Assembly: GCA_002170915.1 (NCBI GenBank)
Contig: NHHQ01000038.1
Location: 1 to 43,656 of the forward strand
From: Rhodospirillaceae bacterium TMED167
GTDB lineage: Bacteria > Pseudomonadota > Alphaproteobacteria > Rhodospirillales_A > UBA2165
Direction: 5' to 3'
Length of the DNA: 43,656 nucleotides
Shown one piece after another: positions 39,657-43,656 of this stretch. A program made the translations under genes and the position numbers. Under the pieces are notes generated by a model that had not been told where the DNA came from, searched no databases, and saw only the letters and a program-made list of their open reading frames with translations. The number at the start of each line of letters is the position of its first letter. Position 1 is the stretch's first letter.

Positions 39657-39707
39657 TTTATAGAGGGGGCTCGCGAACAGACGGCTCCGCATTAGCCCAT
39701 TTTGGAC
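39657..39707 (-). promoter_or_regulatory. Activator-box promoter of the dsbC-traU operon
   Basis: Box GTCCAAAATGGGC (39695-39707), exactly 32 bp, then TATAAA (39657-39662). The box lies within the last codons and stop of the upstream membrane metalloprotease gene. Confidence 0.65.
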
Positions 39708-40543
39708 AATTCCAGCGGGTTGCCTGATTTTTCTTCCTCCATTGGCAGATTCCCTCCCCTACGCCAAATAACTTTGCTAAGCGCGAACCCGGCTGCCGAC
39801 AATAGCAACGCAAACAGGGATGAAATTAGAGCAAGTTGGAGTATCGCCGTGCTGACGTGATTCAAAACTTCAATGGATTTCCCTATCAGCAGCTCAGGCT
39901 GAGATGGAAGCATTTTCATAACGCTCCAGTAAGCCAGCAGTACCGCCAACACCGCGGCAGCACCCCGAAGACAGCCTTTCAGATCAGCTTTACTTGGTGT
40001 GGAGTGCGCCCCAATCATCACGGCTAGGAGTGCTGCCATGATGGCCTGCCAAGTATTCAAGCTCGCAAATAGCGCAACCCCCCATTCTCCAACAGCGGTG
40101 AGCGCGTCGCCGCCTGAGAGGCTTCGGTAGTCCGTTAGCAGGAAGAACGTGTGAAGGTTTGGCACTTCCGCCAAGGCGAAGAGGATGTAGACCAGATACG
40201 CACCAAAAAGCAACGGGGCCAACCCTGTAAATACCATCCCAATGCGGTGGACAATATTCGTTGGGTTGTAGCGATAGTTCACATACCCCAGCGTCTGAGA
40301 AACAGGATCCGGTCGAAAGAAGACGACCTCCGTCACTTTCATCCCGAACACCATGGCTGTGATGGCGTGGGCCAGTTCGTGTATTGGCGTACCGACCAAT
40401 CCGGTAGTGAGGATGGCTCTAGCCTTGTGTCTACCGAACGAACGGTAATAAAGCTCATTTGCACCCCATAGCACACAAGCGGCCAGCGCCGGGACGCTGA
40501 GAATCCAACCCAGCTCAATAGCTGCTTGCTTGAGTTCGTCCAT
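39692..40543 (-). CDS. M50-like membrane metalloprotease, 283 aa
   Basis: Multi-pass membrane protein (helices near residues 11-30, 45-70, 100-125, 140-175, 195-210, 230-265). HELAH (55-59) inside a helix is the zinc-binding signature of M50-type intramembrane proteases. A second metal ligand (NPxDG type) is not obvious; GGDAL near 145 is the best candidate. Target unknown. It sits between the giant Ig-like gene and dsbC; the 16-bp palindrome lies just upstream. GAGGTAATT precedes ATG 40541-40543. Confidence 0.75.
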   Translation of the reverse strand: MDELKQAAIELGWILSVPALAACVLWGANELYYRSFGRHKARAILTTGLVGTPIHELAHAITAMVFGMKVTEVVFFRPDPVSQTLGYVNYRYNPTNIVHRIGMVFTGLAPLLFGAYLVYILFALAEVPNLHTFFLLTDYRSLSGGDALTAVGEWGVALFASLNTWQAIMAALLAVMIGAHSTPSKADLKGCLRGAAAVLAVLLAYWSVMKMLPSQPELLIGKSIEVLNHVSTAILQLALISSLFALLLSAAGFALSKVIWRRGGNLPMEEEKSGNPLELSKMG

Positions 40544-40555
40544 AATTACCTCAAA

Positions 40556-40571
40556 CTTTCACATGTGAAAG
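40556..40571. repeat. Perfect 16-bp palindrome CTTTCACATGTGAAAG, copy 3
   Basis: Exact copy, 12 bp before the start codon of the M50-like gene and directly after the terminator of the Ig-like gene, a good place for an operator. Confidence 0.85.
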
Positions 40572-40595
40572 AAAAAGGCCCGGACGAACCGGGCC
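40572..40595 (-). terminator. Terminator of the upstream Ig-like gene
   Basis: GGCCCGG-TTCGT-CCGGGCC followed on the minus strand by TTTTTC, just after the stop at 40603. Confidence 0.88.
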
Positions 40596-40602
40596 TCTTC
40601 CG

Positions 40603-43600
40603 TTACTGCGCCTGGACCTTCGCCGAAGCGTCCCCGGCATCGTCGTAGCCAACCAGCTCGACTCGCGGCAGGACATCCTCGTAGCTGCTCTTGAGCAGCG
40701 TCAGGCGGTTCGAGCGCACCGAGACCGGCTCACCGTTCACCGTCCACTCGAAGGCGTCCATGTCGCCGTCCACGTCCTCACACTCGGCGTACAACGCCCA
40801 CGAGCTGTAGCGGTCGTCAATCCGCACCGAGCACACCGGAGGCTGGTTCTCGGCCACGTCCACGGTCATGGTCTGGGTCACTTCCTTGCCCATCCGGGTC
40901 CGGATGGTCAGCCCCACTTCATGGCTGCCCTTCTCCAGCACCGCCCGCGCACTGTAGCCGCTGCTCTCGACTTCCTTGCCGTCCACCGTGTAGATGCGCT
41001 GCTCCACGCGGTCGCGGGGGTGGCCCCCGGTCACGTAGGGCCGCATACGCAGCTCCAGCGGTTCACGGTTGTAGTCGTTCGAGGCGCTGTAGTTGATTTC
41101 CACCACATACGGCGGCGCTTCACCAATTTCCAGCGTCTCTTCCAGCACGGCCACGTTGCCCCGTGCGTCGGTGATGGTCACCTTCACCGGATACGTCCCC
41201 GGCTCGTTGATCTGGAAGGTTCGCATGTCGTCCCAGCGGTTCTCGGTCACCACGAAGGCGTCACTCTCCGGGAACTCCCACTGGTACTGCGGCTCGTCCA
41301 ACTGCCCCCGGAACGCGATTTCGCGCACTCGTGCGGTCACCTCTGCCGGGGCCATGTCGGCGCTACTGCGCATATACAGGTTGAACTCCGGCCACACGTA
41401 CTCCCAGACTCGCGCACGGATGTCGCGGCTGGCCTCGGTGCCCTGGTCACGGTAGCCCTTCACCCAGGCGGTGTAGAGCAGCTCCATGCTGCCCAGTGCC
41501 AGGTCTGCCTCGGTCGGCGTGTAGGTCAGCGTGTCGCCTTCCACCTTCTCGCCGTTCGGCAGGGTGAAGTACCCCTCGACCTCGCCTTCCATGCCCTTGT
41601 ACGGCAGGCTCAGGCGCACCAGGTACTCGTATTCCTTCCCGGTCTCGATCACTCGTGGCCCGGTCATGAACACTCGCGGTCCCTTGACGACGCGGAAGTC
41701 CGCATACACCCGCTCACGGGTATAGGCATAGCGGTCGTCATCCGGAGCCGTGGCATCCCGTACCCACGCTTCCATGCTGAAGCGCTTGGCTTCCTCGCTG
41801 GTCAGGGTCAGGGTGTCGCCTTCGTGGAAGAAGGTCTCGCCACGGTCCTGCGTCCACTTGATGACGGGGTTCTCCATCGGCTCGCCATCCGGCCCGGTCA
41901 CCTTCACGGTGTAGGTGGCTTCGGTGCCCACGAACAGGGTCCGTGCCCCTTCGATTTCCACCTTCGGCGTGTCGTAGGCGATCACCTCAATGGTTTCGGT
42001 GTACGACTCGGCCCCGGAGTTGACGTTCAGCAGCTTGGCCCGCACCAGGTACTCGCCCTTGTCGTAGGTTCTGTACCAGCGGAACCGGTTGCGGTCGGTC
42101 GAGCGGTGGCTCTCCCAGGTGGCCCCGTCATCGGCGCTGATTTCCCAGATCACGTCGCCGGTTGCGGCCATGTCCGCCCGGTTCTCCAGCTCCAGTTGCA
42201 GGATGGTGGTGAACGGCGCTGCGCCTGACAGGCGGCGGCCTTCCACGTTGGCGTCAATCGCGCCACCGCGCAGCACGGTCATGAACACCCGCTGGCTGTC
42301 CTCGATGCGCTCATAGCCCTCAATCGGGCTCTTCAGCCTGGCTTGCGCCACCAGCCGCACAGAGCGCTCGATACCGGTCAGGTCGAGGTTGAACTGCACC
42401 TCGCCGTTCGGCGCGTCCACGAAGTCGGTCATCGGCACCACTTCATCGAAGCTCTCTTCGCGCACCAGACGGATGGCCCATTCGCCCATCACTGCCGGGT
42501 CGTAGCTCATCTCCGGGTTCAGGCGGTCGCTGATGCGTACCGTCACCGGCAACGGAGCCGTGTCCAGCGCTTCGCTTACGCCTACGTCGATCTGCGGTGT
42601 GATGTCGTCCCCCGGCACCGCAATGGCCCGCAGGGTTTTCTCGACTTTCACTTCCGGCAGCAGGTTGTAGGCGGCCTCGATGTTGAACACCGTCTCATCC
42701 CACAACGCGGCTTCCTCGGTCTCCATGCGACGGAACACCTTGTTGTAGATGCTGCGTCCCGGCTGGAAGGTCTCGTTGGTCAGTACCTCTGAGTCGCGGG
42801 TCATCCGCACGTCCAGCGGCGAGGGCTCGCCCTCGATCACCGCGTCCCCCAGATAGCCGCCCTGCATGGGCACCATGTAGAGGTCGTCGCTGTACTGGTA
42901 GCTGGACATCACGTCCACGGTCGGCAGCGGCGGGTCTACCGCCTCGATGTCGTAGCTCTCGGTCGCCAGCGTGACGCGGGTGCCGTTGCGGGTGAAGATG
43001 CTCACGCGCCAGCGCAGCGTATGCACCTTCTGTTCACGCAGGGTGCCGAACAGGTACGGACTCTCCGAGTACGAGTCTTGCTGCATCCCGTCCGGAATGT
43101 CGATCCACTCGAACAGGCAGGTGCTGGCCGCGCTACCCACCTGGCGGTTGGCCGCTGCGTCCTGTGCCCGTGTCGCGTCCAGGGTCAGCGTACAGGCTGG
43201 TCCCATGCTCTGTTTCATCCGAACATCGAACTCCTGGATGACCCGGTACACCTCGTCCACGTCGCCCATGGGCTTGTAGGCCACTGAGCCAAAGGCAGAG
43301 GTCACGGTCAGGGTGCGTTCACCCCCACCCACGCGGATCTTGCGGCCATCGCCGCTGAACAGGTACAGGCTGTAGCTCACCGGCTGCTCGCCCATCGCCA
43401 CCGCCTGGCCCTGCAAACCGGTCAGCTTGAGGCCACCGACTTCTGCTTCCACCGGCTCGGCTTCGTCCGGGGTCTGTTCCCACTCCAGCAGACACACCGG
43501 GTCACGCACGGCGTCCGCGCCCTGCGCGGCGGCCACGTCGCTGGTCAGGCGGCAGGCTCCGCCCGCCTCCGGCGAGGCGCTGATGTTCACCGGGTCGATG

Positions 43601-43656
43601 ACCTGGCGCACTTCCCAGCTCTCGGCAGACAGCTTGGCCTTGCCGATCCAGGTGTT
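40603..43656 (-). CDS. Giant exported Ig-like repeat protein, C-terminal part (5' end off the window)
   Basis: The frame is open from the window edge (codon 43654-43656) to the stop at 40603, about 1017 codons; the GTG at 43611 is not the real start. The sequence is a chain of beta-rich modules with recurring phrases (PVKVTITDARGNV, EYLVRAKLLNVNSG, TYTVKVTGPDGEP) typical of PKD/Ig-like domains, and two Cys-rich modules near the N-terminal side (CLLEWEQTPDE, CLFEWIDIPDG) that look like a duplication. Evenly GC-rich, unlike the mosaic piece at 1-2537. Probably surface or secreted; it could be the rest of the same gene, or a paralogue. Confidence 0.82.
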   Translation of the reverse strand, partial: NTWIGKAKLSAESWEVRQVIDPVNISASPEAGGACRLTSDVAAAQGADAVRDPVCLLEWEQTPDEAEPVEAEVGGLKLTGLQGQAVAMGEQPVSYSLYLFSGDGRKIRVGGGERTLTVTSAFGSVAYKPMGDVDEVYRVIQEFDVRMKQSMGPACTLTLDATRAQDAAANRQVGSAASTCLFEWIDIPDGMQQDSYSESPYLFGTLREQKVHTLRWRVSIFTRNGTRVTLATESYDIEAVDPPLPTVDVMSSYQYSDDLYMVPMQGGYLGDAVIEGEPSPLDVRMTRDSEVLTNETFQPGRSIYNKVFRRMETEEAALWDETVFNIEAAYNLLPEVKVEKTLRAIAVPGDDITPQIDVGVSEALDTAPLPVTVRISDRLNPEMSYDPAVMGEWAIRLVREESFDEVVPMTDFVDAPNGEVQFNLDLTGIERSVRLVAQARLKSPIEGYERIEDSQRVFMTVLRGGAIDANVEGRRLSGAAPFTTILQLELENRADMAATGDVIWEISADDGATWESHRSTDRNRFRWYRTYDKGEYLVRAKLLNVNSGAESYTETIEVIAYDTPKVEIEGARTLFVGTEATYTVKVTGPDGEPMENPVIKWTQDRGETFFHEGDTLTLTSEEAKRFSMEAWVRDATAPDDDRYAYTRERVYADFRVVKGPRVFMTGPRVIETGKEYEYLVRLSLPYKGMEGEVEGYFTLPNGEKVEGDTLTYTPTEADLALGSMELLYTAWVKGYRDQGTEASRDIRARVWEYVWPEFNLYMRSSADMAPAEVTARVREIAFRGQLDEPQYQWEFPESDAFVVTENRWDDMRTFQINEPGTYPVKVTITDARGNVAVLEETLEIGEAPPYVVEINYSASNDYNREPLELRMRPYVTGGHPRDRVEQRIYTVDGKEVESSGYSARAVLEKGSHEVGLTIRTRMGKEVTQTMTVDVAENQPPVCSVRIDDRYSSWALYAECEDVDGDMDAFEWTVNGEPVSVRSNRLTLLKSSYEDVLPRVELVGYDDAGDASAKVQAQ

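Noticed and set aside
40921..42228. Long plus-strand frame of 435 codons inside the Ig-like gene
   Set aside because: It is the mirror of a GC-rich coding strand: no ribosome site, His/Leu/Arg-biased composition and no recognisable motif.

Overview
The window is part of a conjugative element (plasmid or ICE) of a gammaproteobacterium. It carries an F-type mating-pair-formation block (dsbC, traC, trbI, traF-type peptidase, trbC/traW fusion, traU, traN). Next to it lies the conserved cargo known from the SXT/R391 and IncA/C superfamily: ssb, bet, exo, CobS/CobT/DUF3150, cytosine methyltransferase, PAPS-reductase-like protein. This assignment rests on recognisable protein motifs and gene order; no database search was made. 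No relaxase, coupling protein, traB/K/E/L or traF/H/G is present, so this is not a complete transfer system. I see no tRNA, rRNA, insertion sequence, integron or CRISPR array.

Layout. Nearly everything is on the minus strand, so transcription runs from high to low coordinates. At 40603-43656 (5' end missing) and 1-2537 (3' end missing) lie two pieces of giant exported Ig-like repeat protein genes. From 39616 to 32715 is a tightly overlapping transfer operon that includes an EAL-domain protein between traW and traU; traN follows with its own promoter. At 29058 is a RepA_C-like reading frame. Two genes are on the plus strand at 27282-29012. From 26986 down to 2695 there are four long operons: (i) 26986-20030, small membrane proteins, CobS-like AAA+, ssb, bet, exo, PAPS-reductase-like; (ii) 19744-13557, DUF3150, CobT-like VWA protein, small membrane proteins and hypotheticals; (iii) 13222-7183, hypotheticals, DNA methylase, ferredoxin, DEDDh exonuclease; (iv) 6890-2695, hypotheticals and a cytosine methyltransferase.

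Regulation is the striking part. Eight promoters share a 13-bp near-palindromic box (GCCC-N5-GGGC type) placed 32-33 bp upstream of a -10-like hexamer. They serve all four cargo operons, dsbC-traU, traN, the repA-like gene and the Ig-like gene. This looks like the regulon of one master activator, comparable in logic to AcaCD/SetCD, which is not encoded in this window. In addition, eight copies of an approximately 100-nt element lie in the 5' leaders or between genes of the four cargo operons. They have an invariant TAGCTGG loop, an invariant A-rich tail and stems whose arms change together, as expected of a structured RNA. Almost every cargo gene also has its own GC-rich hairpin just upstream of its Shine-Dalgarno sequence. 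Together these suggest RNA-level control, possibly processive antitermination, of the maintenance operons.

Certainty is highest for the tra, recombination, ssb, methyltransferase and CobS/CobT calls. Many short cargo proteins remain unknown.
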